A stretch of DNA of 64,000 nucleotides from Pseudomonas putida S13.1.2 (GCF_000498395.2 NZ_CP010979.1:1116001-1180000), one strand, 5' to 3'. Shown: positions 54,006-63,118, counted from the first letter of the stretch. Notes: a model not told the origin generated them from the letters alone. Made by a program: numbers and translations.

Positions 54006-55046
54006 TCAGGCGAACGCCGGCACCACTTCCTTGATGAACAGCTCCAGCGACTTCTTCTTCTCGGCGTGGGGCAGGCTGTTGTCGCACCAGAAGCTGAACT
54101 CGTCGACGCCGAGTTCCTGGTAGTACTTGATGCGCGCGATGATTTCTTCCGGGGTGCCGATCATGGTGTTCTTGCGGATGTTGTCCAGCTGGAACGCCGG
54201 CACCTCGGCAAACTTCGATTCCGGGCTCGGCTCCAGAAAGCCGTTGACCGGAACAGTCTTGTTGCCGAACCAGGCATCAAAGGTGCGATAGAAGCGCGAG
54301 ATGGCCTGCGCGCCGACTTTCCAGCCTTCAGGCTCGGCCGGGCTGTGCACGTGGGTGTGGCGCAGCACCATCAGTTGTGGGCGCGGCACGTCCGGGTTGT
54401 TGTCCAGAGCGGCCTGGAACTTGTTCTTCAGGTCCAGCACTTCTTCGTCACCCTTCATCAGCGGGGTAACCATGACATTGCAGCCGTTGGCCACGGCGAA
54501 GTTGTGCGAGTCCGGGTCGCGGGCAGCGATCCACATCGGCGGCGTCGCGTTGAACGGCTTCGGCACGCTGGTGGAGGTGGGGAACTTGTAGACTTCGCCG
54601 TCATGGGCGTAGTCACCTTCCCACAACTTGCGTACCACCGGCACCATCTCGCGCAGCGCCTTGCCGCCGTCGGTGGCCGGCATGCCATTGGCCATGCGGT
54701 CGAACTCGAACTGGTAGGCGCCACGGGCCAGGCCCACTTCCATGCGGCCGTTGCTGATCACGTCGAGCAGGGCGCATTCGCCGGCGACGCGGATCGGGTT
54801 CCAGAACGGCGCGATGATGGTGCCGGCACCCAGGCGGATCTTCTCGGTGCGCGCGGCCAGGTAGGCCAGCAGCGGCATCGGGCTTGGCGAAATGGTGTAC
54901 TCCATGGCGTGGTGCTCGCCAATCCATACAGTGCTGAAACCGCCGTCTTCGGCCATCAGGGTCAGTTCGGTCAGGTCTTCGAACAACTGGCGGTGGCTGA
55001 CCTGTTCATCCCAACGTTCCATGTGTACGAACAACGAAAATTTCAT
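54006..55046 (-). CDS. LLM-class flavin-dependent monooxygenase (RutA/PyrA-like)
   Basis: This 346-residue luciferase-fold monooxygenase uses reduced flavin and O2. WIGEHHAMEYTISPSP, RIRLGAGTIIAPFWNP-like sequence and ISNGRMEVGLARGAYQFEF are typical of the bacterial luciferase/RutA subgroup. It lies 75 bp after flavin reductase copy 2 in the same direction, giving a two-component oxygenase. RutA and PyrA relatives open nitrogen heterocycles directly, and an NCS1 permease is divergent from this unit, so a heterocyclic substrate is inferred. Confidence 0.9.
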   Translation of the reverse strand: MKFSLFVHMERWDEQVSHRQLFEDLTELTLMAEDGGFSTVWIGEHHAMEYTISPSPMPLLAYLAARTEKIRLGAGTIIAPFWNPIRVAGECALLDVISNGRMEVGLARGAYQFEFDRMANGMPATDGGKALREMVPVVRKLWEGDYAHDGEVYKFPTSTSVPKPFNATPPMWIAARDPDSHNFAVANGCNVMVTPLMKGDEEVLDLKNKFQAALDNNPDVPRPQLMVLRHTHVHSPAEPEGWKVGAQAISRFYRTFDAWFGNKTVPVNGFLEPSPESKFAEVPAFQLDNIRKNTMIGTPEEIIARIKYYQELGVDEFSFWCDNSLPHAEKKKSLELFIKEVVPAFA

Positions 55047-55121
55047 GGGGCTTTCCTCAACGCTTGAAAGGGGCTGGCGCCTGGCAGGGTGGGCACCAGT
55101 GGTCTCGATTCAGAATAGGCT

Positions 55122-55607
55122 TCAGGCAAAGGCCGGCAGGCTGGCCATCTTGCCGCGGCAGTACACCATCGGCCGGGGCGCTTCTTCGGGCACGATCAGG
55201 TTGTGCACCTTGCCGACCATGATGGCGTGGTCGCCACCTTCATATTCACGCCACAGTTCGCATTCGATAACGGCGGTGGCGCCGGCCAGGATCGGGTTGC
55301 CCAGTTCGCTCATGGACCACTCGATGCCGCTGGCCTTGTCCTTGCCCTTCTTGGCGAACGCATACGCTTCGGCCTGCTGTTCACCGGAGAGCAGGTGAAT
55401 GGCAAAACGCTTTTGTTTGATCAGCACTGGGTAGGAGTCGGAGGTGTAGTTGGGGCAGAACAGCACCAGCGGCGGGTCCATCGACAGGGAGGAGAAGGCG
55501 CTGGCGGTCAGGCCGACAACCGAGCCGTCGTCGTCCAGGGTGGTGATGACGGTAACGCCGGACGGGAAGGAGCCCAGGACGTTCTTGTAGACGGTTGCGT
55601 CGATCAT
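55122..55607 (-). CDS. Flavin reductase (RutF/HpaC-like), copy 2
   Basis: This 161-residue split-barrel flavin reductase (LGSFPSGVTVITTLDDDG, GLTASAFSSLSMDP) supplies reduced flavin, most likely to the LLM monooxygenase encoded next. It is a close paralogue of copy 1 (50266-50751). The ATG at 55607 starts the family's usual N-terminus; the frame stays open 28 codons upstream into the promoter. An ATGGTATACCGT element lies 57 bp upstream. Confidence 0.92.
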   Translation of the reverse strand: MIDATVYKNVLGSFPSGVTVITTLDDDGSVVGLTASAFSSLSMDPPLVLFCPNYTSDSYPVLIKQKRFAIHLLSGEQQAEAYAFAKKGKDKASGIEWSMSELGNPILAGATAVIECELWREYEGGDHAIMVGKVHNLIVPEEAPRPMVYCRGKMASLPAFA

Positions 55608-55656
55608 CGGGAGTACCTCTAAAGGGCTGCGGTGGTCCGCGGTTTTTATCGTTGAT

Positions 55657-55688
55657 GTGTCTGATGGTATACCGTAATACCTATTTTG
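55657..55688 (-). promoter_or_regulatory. GntR-type operator upstream of flavin reductase 2
   Basis: ATGGTATACCGT (55664-55675) has one mismatch to the palindrome ATGGTATACCAT and sits in TGTCTGATGGTATACCGTAA, matching the element at 53774. Downstream similarity (TTTTGCAAG against GTTGTGCAAG) suggests the whole promoter was duplicated. Confidence 0.7.
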
Positions 55689-55824
55689 CAAGTGGAATTT
55701 TCAAGCAAGGGTATTGTGCGATAAACGGCTCTAAGCCACGTGGAACGTGGCTTATAGCGGTGAGGCGGTTTGTCGCAGGGGTTTCCAAAGCAGATCAGTG
55801 GACGCTTTTTCGTGCGGATCAGTG

Positions 55825-55852
55825 TTGTCAAAAGTTTGGAATACCATAATAT
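55825..55852 (+). promoter_or_regulatory. Promoter with embedded operator for the NCS1 permease
   Basis: TTGTCA (55825-55830), 16 bp, TAATAT (55847-55852) is a good sigma-70 promoter. TGGAATACCATAAT (55837-55850), a variant of the shared TGGTATACCATAAT element, lies between and over the boxes. The permease ATG is 73 bp after the -10. Confidence 0.7.
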
Positions 55853-55924
55853 GGTCCGCAGCTGAGAGGCCGCCTAGATGCGGTTTCCTTACAAAGATAA
55901 AAACGACCTTTCGAGCTGAATCCT

Positions 55925-57331
55925 ATGTCCCAACCGTCATCGCAACACCAGTTTGTCGAGAATCACACGGTCGATTACGTTCCACCTGCCGAGCGCCACG
56001 GGAAGGCGCGCGACCTGTTCACCCTCTGGTTCAGTACCAACATTGCGCCACTGCCTATCGTCACCGGCGCCATGGTGGTCCAGGTGTTCCACCTGAACCT
56101 CTTGTGGGGGCTGATCGCCATCGTGCTGGGCCATCTGGTCGGGGGCGTGGTCATCGCCCTGGCCTCTGCGCAGGGACCGCAGCTGGGCATTCCACAGATG
56201 GTGCAAAGCCGTGGCCAGTTTGGCCGCTACGGCGCCTTGCTAATCGTGTTCTTCACCGCACTGATCTATGTTGGCTTCTTTATTTCCAACATCGTCCTCG
56301 CGGGCAAGACCATTCACGGCATTGCCCCGAGCATGCCGATGCCGGGTGCGATCGTGATCGGTGCCCTGAGCGCCACTGCCATTGGCGTGATCGGCTACCG
56401 CTTCATCCATGTCCTGAACCGCATCGGTACCTGGGTGATGGGGTCCGCGCTGCTGGCGGGGTTCATCATGATGTTCGCCCAGGAGCTGCCGGCCGACTTC
56501 TTCAGCCGTGGTGCATTCAACCTGTCGGGCTTTATCGCCACAGTGTCGCTGGGCACCATCTGGCAGATCAGCTTCTCGCCGTACACGTCCGACTATTCGC
56601 GTTATCTGCCGCGTGAAGTGGGCATTGCCAAGCCGTTCTGGGCCACTTACTTCGGCGCGACCCTGGGCACCATCCTGTGCTTCAGCTTCGGTGCCGTGGC
56701 GGTGCTGTGCGTGCCGGAAGGTACCGATGCCATGGACGCGGTGAAGCAGGCCACCGGCTGGCTGGGCCCGATTCTGATGGTGCTGTTCCTGCTCAATATC
56801 ATCAGCCACAACGCCCTCAACCTGTATGGCGCAGTGCTGTCGATCGTTACCGCGATCCAGACCTTCTTTGCCAAATGGACGCCGAGCATCAAGGTGCGGG
56901 TAATCCTGGCCTCGGTGATTCTGGTGGGTTGCGGGATGGTTGCACTGAACGCCTCGGCGGACTTCATCGGCCACTTCATCGGCCTGATCCTGGCGCTGCT
57001 GCTGGTGCTTGTGCCGTGGGCTTCGATCAACCTGATCGACTTCTACCTGATCAAGAAGGGCCAGTACGACATCGCTTCGATCTTCAGTGCTGACGGCGGC
57101 ATCTATGGCCGCTTCAACCACCACGCGATCATTGCTTATGCTTGCGGCATCGTGGTGCAGCTGCCGTTTGCCAATACGGCGCTGTATGTGGGGCCGTATT
57201 CCAACATTGTCGAAGGGGCGGACTTGTCCTGGCTGTTCGGGCTGCTGGTGACGGTGCCGCTGTATTACTGCCTGGCGACTCGCGGCAAGGCTGCCGAGCA
57301 GGCGGGGCGGGTTGTGAGTGTCAACGACTGA
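55925..57331 (+). CDS. NCS1-family permease of the GntR-linked cluster
   Basis: This 468-residue symporter has 12 hydrophobic segments and CodB-like NCS1 motifs (RDLFTLWFSTNIAPLPIVTGA, SAQGPQLGIPQMVQSRGQFG). It is strongly similar to the NCS1 permease at 42691-44103, yet has its own operator-containing promoter. NCS1 proteins carry cytosine, uracil, hydantoins, allantoin, pyridoxine or thiamine, so it is the best clue to the pathway substrate. It is divergent from the flavin reductase/monooxygenase unit. Confidence 0.9.
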   Translation: MSQPSSQHQFVENHTVDYVPPAERHGKARDLFTLWFSTNIAPLPIVTGAMVVQVFHLNLLWGLIAIVLGHLVGGVVIALASAQGPQLGIPQMVQSRGQFGRYGALLIVFFTALIYVGFFISNIVLAGKTIHGIAPSMPMPGAIVIGALSATAIGVIGYRFIHVLNRIGTWVMGSALLAGFIMMFAQELPADFFSRGAFNLSGFIATVSLGTIWQISFSPYTSDYSRYLPREVGIAKPFWATYFGATLGTILCFSFGAVAVLCVPEGTDAMDAVKQATGWLGPILMVLFLLNIISHNALNLYGAVLSIVTAIQTFFAKWTPSIKVRVILASVILVGCGMVALNASADFIGHFIGLILALLLVLVPWASINLIDFYLIKKGQYDIASIFSADGGIYGRFNHHAIIAYACGIVVQLPFANTALYVGPYSNIVEGADLSWLFGLLVTVPLYYCLATRGKAAEQAGRVVSVND

Positions 57332-57353
57332 TAGATTGAGGTTGCTGTAACAG

Positions 57354-57470
57354 GGGCTGCTCTGCAGCCCATCGCCGGCAAGCCAGCTCCCACAGGTTCT
57401 ATGTTGCCCTTGAAGGGTACGCTGTCATTGTGGGAGCTGGCTTGCCGGCGAATGGGCCGCACCGCGGCCC
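57354..57470. repeat. REPIN, GCCGGC variant, between convergent genes
   Basis: Arms 57354-57395 (GGGGCTGCTCTGCAGCCCAT...) and 57429-57470 (...CTTGCCGGCGAATGGGCC). Extra stems GGGGCTGC/GCAGCCC and GGCCGC/GCGGCC lengthen it. Confidence 0.75.
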
Positions 57471-57483
57471 CGGCTATGTCCGA

Positions 57484-59109
57484 TCAAACCTTGAACTGTG
57501 CCACCATGCCATTCAGGTCCACAGCCAACCGCGACAGGTCCTGTGCCGCCGCGCTCGTCTGGTTGGCCCCGGCCGACGTTTGCATAGCCAAGTCGCGAAT
57601 GTTCACCAAATTGCGGTCCACTTCGCGCGCCACCTGCGCCTGCTCCTCCGAAGCGCTGGCAATCACCAGGTTGCGCTGGTTGATCGACGCAATCGCCTCA
57701 GCAATCACTTCCAATGCCTGACCGGCGCCCTGGGCCACTTCCAGCGTGCCCGTCGCACGTCCCTGGCTGCTGTGCATCGCCGTCACGGCCCGCTCGGTAC
57801 CGTTCTGGATACCGGCAATCATCTGCTCGATTTCCGCGGTCGACTGCTGGGTGCGGTGGGCGAGGGCGCGGACTTCGTCGGCCACCACGGCAAAGCCACG
57901 GCCTGCCTCGCCGGCGCGGGCTGCCTCGATGGCGGCGTTCAGTGCCAGCAGGTTGGTCTGCCCGGCAATCGCGCCGATCACATCCAGCACACGGCTGATC
58001 TCATTGGCATTGTTGGCCAGCTGTTCGATCTCGGCCGAGGTGCCGGTCACATCGGCCACCAGGTGCTGGATAGACGCCAGTGCCTGGTTGACCCGGACGC
58101 GGCCATCGCGGGTGGTCTGGTCGGCGCCTTTGGAGGCGTCCGCAGTGCTGACTGCATTGTTGGCCACTTCCTCGACCGCTGCGGTCATCTGGTTGACGGC
58201 CGTGGCGGCCTGGTCGATTTCGGCACTCTGCTGGTGCAGGCCGCGGCTGGTGTCTTCGGTGACGGTGTGCAGTTCTTCCGAGGCTGAGGCCAACTGGTCG
58301 GACGAGGCGGCGATCTTGCGGATGGTGTCGCGCAGGCTGCCTTGCATGCGGCTCAGGGCACGCAAGAGCAAGGCGGGCTCATCGCGGCCGGTAACGCGTA
58401 TTTCCTGGGTAAGGTCACCGGTGGCCACACGCTCGGCGACCGCCACCGCATCGGCCAGGGGCACCACGATGCTGCGAGTCAGCACGGTAGCCATTGCAGC
58501 CAAGGCAAGCATGATCACAAGCAACGAGAAGATGATGGCGGTGAATGCTTCGTCTGCTACGTCGCTGCTGCGCTGCGAGGCATCTTCGGCACCTTTGCTG
58601 TTGTAGTCGATCAGCGCCGTCAAGGCCTTCATCATACTGTCGGCACGCTGGGTGAGCGGGCCGCTGATCTGCTGCTTCGCCTCGTCCATGCGGCCTGCGG
58701 CAATGTCCTGCAGCACTTCTACTTGCAGTTCGAGGTACTGCTGATACGCGTCATTGAAGGTGTTGAACAGGGCGCGATCGTCGGCAGCGATGATGGTGTC
58801 GGCGTAGGCTTTCAGGCCACCTTTGAGTTCGGCGTTGATACGTTCGAGCATCTGCAGGTTGCGTGTGCGCTCGGCGGGGTTATCGTCCAGCGCGGCGCGC
58901 AGGGTGACGGCGCGGGCGCGCCCGAGGTTGCTGCTGATGTCACCCAGCGCTACCACGGCGGGCATCCAGGTGACCCGGATTTCGTCGGTGGCCTTGTCCA
59001 TCTGGCGGGTTTCGTAAAGCGCGGTAAGGCCCATGACCAGGACCAGGATGCCCAACAGGGCGAATACGCCGGCAGCGCGAATGCCGATCTTCAAATTCCG
59101 TAACTGCAT
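57484..59109 (-). CDS. Methyl-accepting chemotaxis protein, 4HB-type
   Basis: This 541-residue chemoreceptor has a transmembrane helix at about 11-31, a periplasmic four-helix-bundle ligand domain (about 35-188), a second transmembrane helix (about 190-212), a HAMP domain and a cytoplasmic signalling domain. The hairpin tip ([20 protein letters not shown], then [17 protein letters not shown]) is fully conserved. The ligand is unknown; nearness to the NCS1/monooxygenase cluster makes a link to that substrate possible. No C-terminal CheR-binding pentapeptide is present. Confidence 0.93.
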   Translation of the reverse strand: MQLRNLKIGIRAAGVFALLGILVLVMGLTALYETRQMDKATDEIRVTWMPAVVALGDISSNLGRARAVTLRAALDDNPAERTRNLQMLERINAELKGGLKAYADTIIAADDRALFNTFNDAYQQYLELQVEVLQDIAAGRMDEAKQQISGPLTQRADSMMKALTALIDYNSKGAEDASQRSSDVADEAFTAIIFSLLVIMLALAAMATVLTRSIVVPLADAVAVAERVATGDLTQEIRVTGRDEPALLLRALSRMQGSLRDTIRKIAASSDQLASASEELHTVTEDTSRGLHQQSAEIDQAATAVNQMTAAVEEVANNAVSTADASKGADQTTRDGRVRVNQALASIQHLVADVTGTSAEIEQLANNANEISRVLDVIGAIAGQTNLLALNAAIEAARAGEAGRGFAVVADEVRALAHRTQQSTAEIEQMIAGIQNGTERAVTAMHSSQGRATGTLEVAQGAGQALEVIAEAIASINQRNLVIASASEEQAQVAREVDRNLVNIRDLAMQTSAGANQTSAAAQDLSRLAVDLNGMVAQFKV

Positions 59110-59295
59110 GGAATGCTCCTTGACGGTGGCGTGCAGGCGTCAGGAGCTGGCCGCAAAGCCAGGACACCGAGGTGGCGCCAGGCTCTTGATGCACTGCGGA
59201 TTAGTAGATTTTTCTCACCCTCTTGCATGTTTTTTCTTTGAATGATGCCATATGGCCATCATTATTGAACAGTCATTCAATGTAACGACATAATT

Positions 59296-59326
59296 GACAA
59301 AACCGTCATTTTTTGACGGTTTTGTC
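59296..59326 (-). terminator. Perfect hairpin after the NDH-2-like gene
   Basis: GACAAAACCGTCA (59296-59308) and TGACGGTTTTGTC (59314-59326) form a perfect 13-bp stem with a five-base loop, 13 bp beyond the stop codon of the flavoprotein gene. The stem is AT-rich at its base; no long T-run follows on the minus strand. Confidence 0.6.
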
Positions 59327-59338
59327 AGGTTTTTCACA

Positions 59339-60538
59339 TCAAGCGATGGGGATCATCGGGTCGGCAGCAGCCAGCGCCAAGCTGCGGTCGGCTGCCGGCG
59401 GGTAGATCCACACCGAGTTGATCTGACGCTTGAGGTCCTTGCCTTCCTGGCCCTGCAGTTTCAATTCTCGCTCCCAACCTTCGCTGTACGCCGCGCCCCA
59501 TTCACCCAGGTCGAGGCAGGTGACGTACTTGGGCTGGCGGTAGACCACAGGTGCCACCCCAAGCAGGTCAGCCATGGCGTTGTTGCCACTGTGGCGACCC
59601 ATCGGGATGGCGTGCTGGCAGGTCATCAGGGCGTGGTTGCCAACGTCGTCGACAGCAGCCCAAGCGGTATCGCCGGTCGCATAGATGTGGTCCTGGCCGA
59701 TTACCTTGAGGTGCCCGTCGACCTTGAGCCGGCCGAAGTTGTCACGCTCGCCGGCAACCTGCGCGGTCAGCGGGCTGGCCTTGACGCCGACGGTCCAGAT
59801 CACGGTGTTGCTGGCGATGTATTCGCCGTTGTCCAGAGTTACGCCACCGGCATCGACAGCCACCACCGAGGTGCCAGTCAACCACTGGACGCCAGCAACC
59901 TGCGAGGCGGCAACAATCGACGGCTTGATGCCTGCACCCAATGCCGCGCCGATGCTGGCGCCACGGTCTACCAGCAGCACCCGCACATCGGCGTCTGCGA
60001 GGATGGCGCGCAGCCGGGCGGGCATTTCGGTGGCCGTTTCGATGCCGGTGAAACCACCGCCGCAGACCACCACGGTATTGCGGGCAGGTGAAGCGGGCAG
60101 GGCGGCCAGGCCCGTCAGATGCTGCTCGAGGCGTACGGCTGACTCCATCTTGTCGACATCGAAGGTGTGCTCTGCAAGGCCCGGGACTGCCGGGCGCGCT
60201 ACCTGACTGCCAGCGGCAAGGATGAGGCGGTCGTAGCTGATCTGCTGGCGCTGGCCTTGGCTGTCGATGTAGCTCACGGTGCGCGCATCGGCGTCGATGG
60301 CTTCGGCGTTACCGGTGATGAAATGCACGCCCACCGCATTGAACAGCTCACCTACGGGGGCCTTCAACGTGTGTGCGTTGGCCTCGTAGAAGCGCGGGCG
60401 AATGTGCAGTTCCGCTTGCGGCGCGAGCACGCTGATGCTCAGGTCGTCGCGCTGGGCCTGGTCGAGTAGCCGGGCGGCGCTCAGGGCGCTCCACACACCG
60501 GCAAAGCCGGCACCGATGATCAGGATGTTGGATTTCAT
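59339..60538 (-). CDS. NDH-2-like FAD-dependent NAD(P) oxidoreductase
   Basis: This 399-residue flavoprotein has an FAD Rossmann motif (ILIIGAGFAGVWSALSA, residues 4-20), an NAD(P) motif (VVVCGGGFTGIETATEM) and a second FAD motif ending in HIYATGDTAW. It resembles type II NADH:quinone dehydrogenases, but lacks an obvious C-terminal membrane helix, so an NADH-dependent soluble reductase is also possible. The ATG at 60538 follows GGAGCACC. A strong palindrome 68 bp upstream suggests a dedicated regulator. Confidence 0.87.
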   Translation of the reverse strand: MKSNILIIGAGFAGVWSALSAARLLDQAQRDDLSISVLAPQAELHIRPRFYEANAHTLKAPVGELFNAVGVHFITGNAEAIDADARTVSYIDSQGQRQQISYDRLILAAGSQVARPAVPGLAEHTFDVDKMESAVRLEQHLTGLAALPASPARNTVVVCGGGFTGIETATEMPARLRAILADADVRVLLVDRGASIGAALGAGIKPSIVAASQVAGVQWLTGTSVVAVDAGGVTLDNGEYIASNTVIWTVGVKASPLTAQVAGERDNFGRLKVDGHLKVIGQDHIYATGDTAWAAVDDVGNHALMTCQHAIPMGRHSGNNAMADLLGVAPVVYRQPKYVTCLDLGEWGAAYSEGWERELKLQGQEGKDLKRQINSVWIYPPAADRSLALAAADPMIPIA

Positions 60539-60605
60539 GCAGGTGCTCCGCAAAGGTCGGGGATGAAAACGGTGGCTTCGATCACACGATAGGTGTCGCT
60601 CGAAT

Positions 60606-60630
60606 AACTACGACTCTATTGGTCGTAGTT
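60606..60630 (-). promoter_or_regulatory. Palindromic operator upstream of the NDH-2-like gene
   Basis: AACTACGAC (60606-60614) and GTCGTAGTT (60622-60630) are perfect 9-bp inverted arms around TCTATTG. The spacing and position (68-92 bp before the ATG at 60538) fit a repressor dimer site. The regulator is not identified; none is divergent here. Confidence 0.55.
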
Positions 60631-61084
60631 TATCTCTGCAAGTGTTTTTTCATCATTGCGATGAGGCGAGCCCCAGGACGGGCGTACGCAAAGGCCGTAT
60701 TTCGTGCTGCCGTGACTGCCGCGGCCGGGGCCGCAAACCTTGCTATCCCCACCCCCATCCGTTATAGATAAAGAAGAAACCATAAAGAAAAGAGGCCATT
60801 TCAGCCCCCATGCACGAGATCACACGTATCTTCCGCCCCTCAGGCCCCCATTTCGCGCCCTGCGCAGATGGATACGGGCCCGCCCCCATGACCCTCTCTC
60901 CGCTTTCGAGCCTGTACCACGTGTTGTCGATCCCACCGGTCAAGCTCCTGCTGACCCAGATGCGCAAACGCCCCGTCCCTCCACCTGCACCGTAGCGCCT
61001 GAATTCCACCACCCCCGGCCATTTGCCGTATGGGGTTGGGGAGCCTTTGCATTTTTTTCAGCGTTCAACTGTTCAGGAATCACT
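60631..61084. other. Long leader region before the flavin monooxygenase gene
   Basis: About 450 bp without a supported gene. An open frame joins the monooxygenase from 60740, but its Pro/Arg-rich translation has no domain. TTATAGATAAAGAAGAAACC (60762-60781) is AT-rich and may hold the promoter. A sigma-54-like TTGGGG...TTTGCA at 61036-61051 has the wrong spacing. Confidence 0.5.
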
Positions 61085-62464
61085 ATGACTCTTCGTGTCG
61101 CTATCATCGGTGCCGGCCCGTCCGGCCTTGCGCAACTGCGTGCCTTCCAATCCGCCCATGCCCTGGGCGCGCCCATGCCCGAAATCGTATGCTTCGAAAA
61201 GCAGGCCGACTGGGGCGGTATGTGGAACTACACCTGGCGCACCGGCCTCGACCAGCATGGCGAGCCGGTGCACGGCAGCATGTACCGCTACCTGTGGTCC
61301 AACGGCCCCAAGGAATGCCTGGAGTTCGCCGACTACAGCTTCGATGAGCACTTTGGCCGGCCGATTTCCTCGTACCCGCCGCGCGAGGTGCTGTGGGACT
61401 ACATCCAGGGCCGCGTGAAGAAGGCCGGGGTGCGCGACTACATCCGCTTCAATACTGCGGTCAAAAACGTCAGCTTCGATGAAAACACCCGCGAGTTCAC
61501 CGTCAGCGCCCACGACTACAGCGCGGGGCTTGGCATCGAGCAGGTGTTTGATTATGTGGTGGTGGCCAGCGGGCACTTCTCTACCCCGCACGTGCCGGAG
61601 TTCGAAGGCTTCGAGCGTTTCACCGGGCGTATCCTGCACGCCCACGACTTTCGCGAAGCGATGGAATTCAACGGCCAGGACCTGCTCATCGTCGGCAGCA
61701 GCTACTCGGCCGAAGACATCGGCTCGCAGTGTTACAAGTACGGCGCGCGCTCGATCACCACGGCTTACCGCACCCAACCGATGGGCTACAAATGGCCAAA
61801 GGGCTGGGAAGAGCGCCCGCAACTGGTGCGCGTTGAAAACGACCTGGCGTTTTTCGCCGATGGGTCGAACAAGCGCGTGGATGCGATCATCCTGTGCACG
61901 GGCTACCAGCATCACTTCCCGTTCCTGCCCGATGAACTCACCCTCAAGACCAACAACCGCCTGTGGCCTGCCGGGTTGTACCAAGGCGTGGTGTGGGAGC
62001 AAAACCCGCAACTGCTTTACCTGGGCATGCAGGACCTGTGGTACAGCTTCAACCTGTTCGATGCACAGGCCTGGTTTGCTCGCGACTACATGCTGGGGCG
62101 CATCAAGCTGCCGACCAAGGCTGGCATGCAGGCCGACAGTGCGCGCTGGCGCGAGGATGAGGAGCAGCTGGCAACCACTGCTTCGATGTATGAATTCCAG
62201 GGCCGATACATCAAGCACCTGATCGAGCAGACGGATTACCCGCGCTTCGACATCGATGCGGTCAACCGCATCTTCCTGCAATGGAAGACCGACAAGAAGC
62301 ACGACATCATGGGCTACCGCGACAAATCGTACCGCTCGGTGATCACCGGCACCAAAGCGGTACCTCACCATACCCGCTGGATGCAGGCCATGGACGACTC
62401 GCTGCAGGAGTACCTGCGCGAAACGGATGGCAAGCAAGGCGAGGTGAAGGTGCTGCGCGGGTAG
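61085..62464 (+). CDS. Flavin-containing monooxygenase (trimethylamine monooxygenase-like)
   Basis: This 459-residue class B FMO uses FAD and NADPH to oxygenate a soft nucleophile such as trimethylamine. The FAD motif GAGPSG (residues 8-13), the FMO fingerprint [11 protein letters not shown], the NADPH motif [12 protein letters not shown] and the GTK/TGY segment [12 protein letters not shown] are present. Length and ends match bacterial Tmm enzymes. The ATG at 61085 starts directly at the Rossmann fold. An Rrf2 regulator gene follows on the same strand, 105 bp away. N-oxidation of methylamines is likely; other substrates remain possible. Confidence 0.9.
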   Translation: MTLRVAIIGAGPSGLAQLRAFQSAHALGAPMPEIVCFEKQADWGGMWNYTWRTGLDQHGEPVHGSMYRYLWSNGPKECLEFADYSFDEHFGRPISSYPPREVLWDYIQGRVKKAGVRDYIRFNTAVKNVSFDENTREFTVSAHDYSAGLGIEQVFDYVVVASGHFSTPHVPEFEGFERFTGRILHAHDFREAMEFNGQDLLIVGSSYSAEDIGSQCYKYGARSITTAYRTQPMGYKWPKGWEERPQLVRVENDLAFFADGSNKRVDAIILCTGYQHHFPFLPDELTLKTNNRLWPAGLYQGVVWEQNPQLLYLGMQDLWYSFNLFDAQAWFARDYMLGRIKLPTKAGMQADSARWREDEEQLATTASMYEFQGRYIKHLIEQTDYPRFDIDAVNRIFLQWKTDKKHDIMGYRDKSYRSVITGTKAVPHHTRWMQAMDDSLQEYLRETDGKQGEVKVLRG

Positions 62465-62513
62465 CTGCCGGACCGACCAGCACGATCAGGATGCGTGCAA
62501 GCGGGGAAGTGTT

Positions 62514-62542
62514 TTGCCGTACCGACGCTCCCCGCGTATCAT
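62514..62542 (+). promoter_or_regulatory. Sigma-70 promoter of the Rrf2 gene
   Basis: TTGCCG (62514-62519), 17 bp, TATCAT (62537-62542) lies 28 bp before the Rrf2 ATG, suggesting that this gene has its own promoter apart from the monooxygenase. Confidence 0.55.
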
Positions 62543-62569
62543 TTGCGACATGGTTGGTCGGAGATTGAT

Positions 62570-63109
62570 ATGTCGCTTTACAGTGCTGGCGTCGAATACG
62601 GCATCCATTGCCTGCTGTTTCTGGTAGGCGAGGGTGGTGAGAGCCGTGATTCCAGCGTGCGCGACCTGGCCGAGTTGCAGGGCGTGCCGCAGGAATACCT
62701 GGCCAAGGTTTTCACCAAGCTGGCACGTGCCGGGTTGGTGGCCGCCACCGAAGGCGTGCGCGGTGGTTTCCGCCTGGCGCGACCGGCGGCTGAAATCACC
62801 GTGCTGGATATCGTCAACGCCATCGACGGGCCGAAGAAGATTTTCGATTGCCGCGAGATCCGCGAACGCTGCACGCTGTTCGAGGGCTCGCCGCCCGCTT
62901 GGGCGACGGAAGGCACCTGTGCGATTCATGCCGTGATGCTGGGGGCGCAGAAGCGCATGGAAGAGGCGTTGGCGCAGCAAACTGTTCTGGCATTGGCAAT
63001 GCGCTTCGGGCGCAAGGCCCCGGCCGAGTTCGGCCAACAGGTGAATAGCTGGATGGGTGAGCGGCGCGAGGGTAAAGGGGGCGGGGATATACCCGTCAGC
63101 CAGGTCTGA
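62570..63109 (+). CDS. Rrf2-family transcriptional regulator
   Basis: This 179-residue regulator has the Rrf2 winged HTH (SVRDLAELQGVPQEYLAKVF, near residues 28-47, and GGFRLARP wing). Three cysteines follow in the spacing C-x6-C-x15-C (DCREIRERC...GTCAIH), the region where IscR and NsrR bind Fe-S clusters, so it may sense iron, redox or nitric oxide. The ATG at 62570 follows CGGAG. It could regulate the adjacent monooxygenase. Confidence 0.9.
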   Translation: MSLYSAGVEYGIHCLLFLVGEGGESRDSSVRDLAELQGVPQEYLAKVFTKLARAGLVAATEGVRGGFRLARPAAEITVLDIVNAIDGPKKIFDCREIRERCTLFEGSPPAWATEGTCAIHAVMLGAQKRMEEALAQQTVLALAMRFGRKAPAEFGQQVNSWMGERREGKGGGDIPVSQV

Positions 63110-63118
63110 ATGTGTTAC

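Noticed and set aside
61036..61051. Sigma-54-like TTGGGGAGCCTTTGCA upstream of the flavin monooxygenase
   Set aside because: The GG to GC spacing is 9 bp instead of 10, and the -24 box is weak.
60740..61084. A 115-residue N-terminal extension of the flavin monooxygenase
   Set aside because: The extension is Pro/Arg-rich without a domain, while [14 protein letters not shown] is the normal start of this family.
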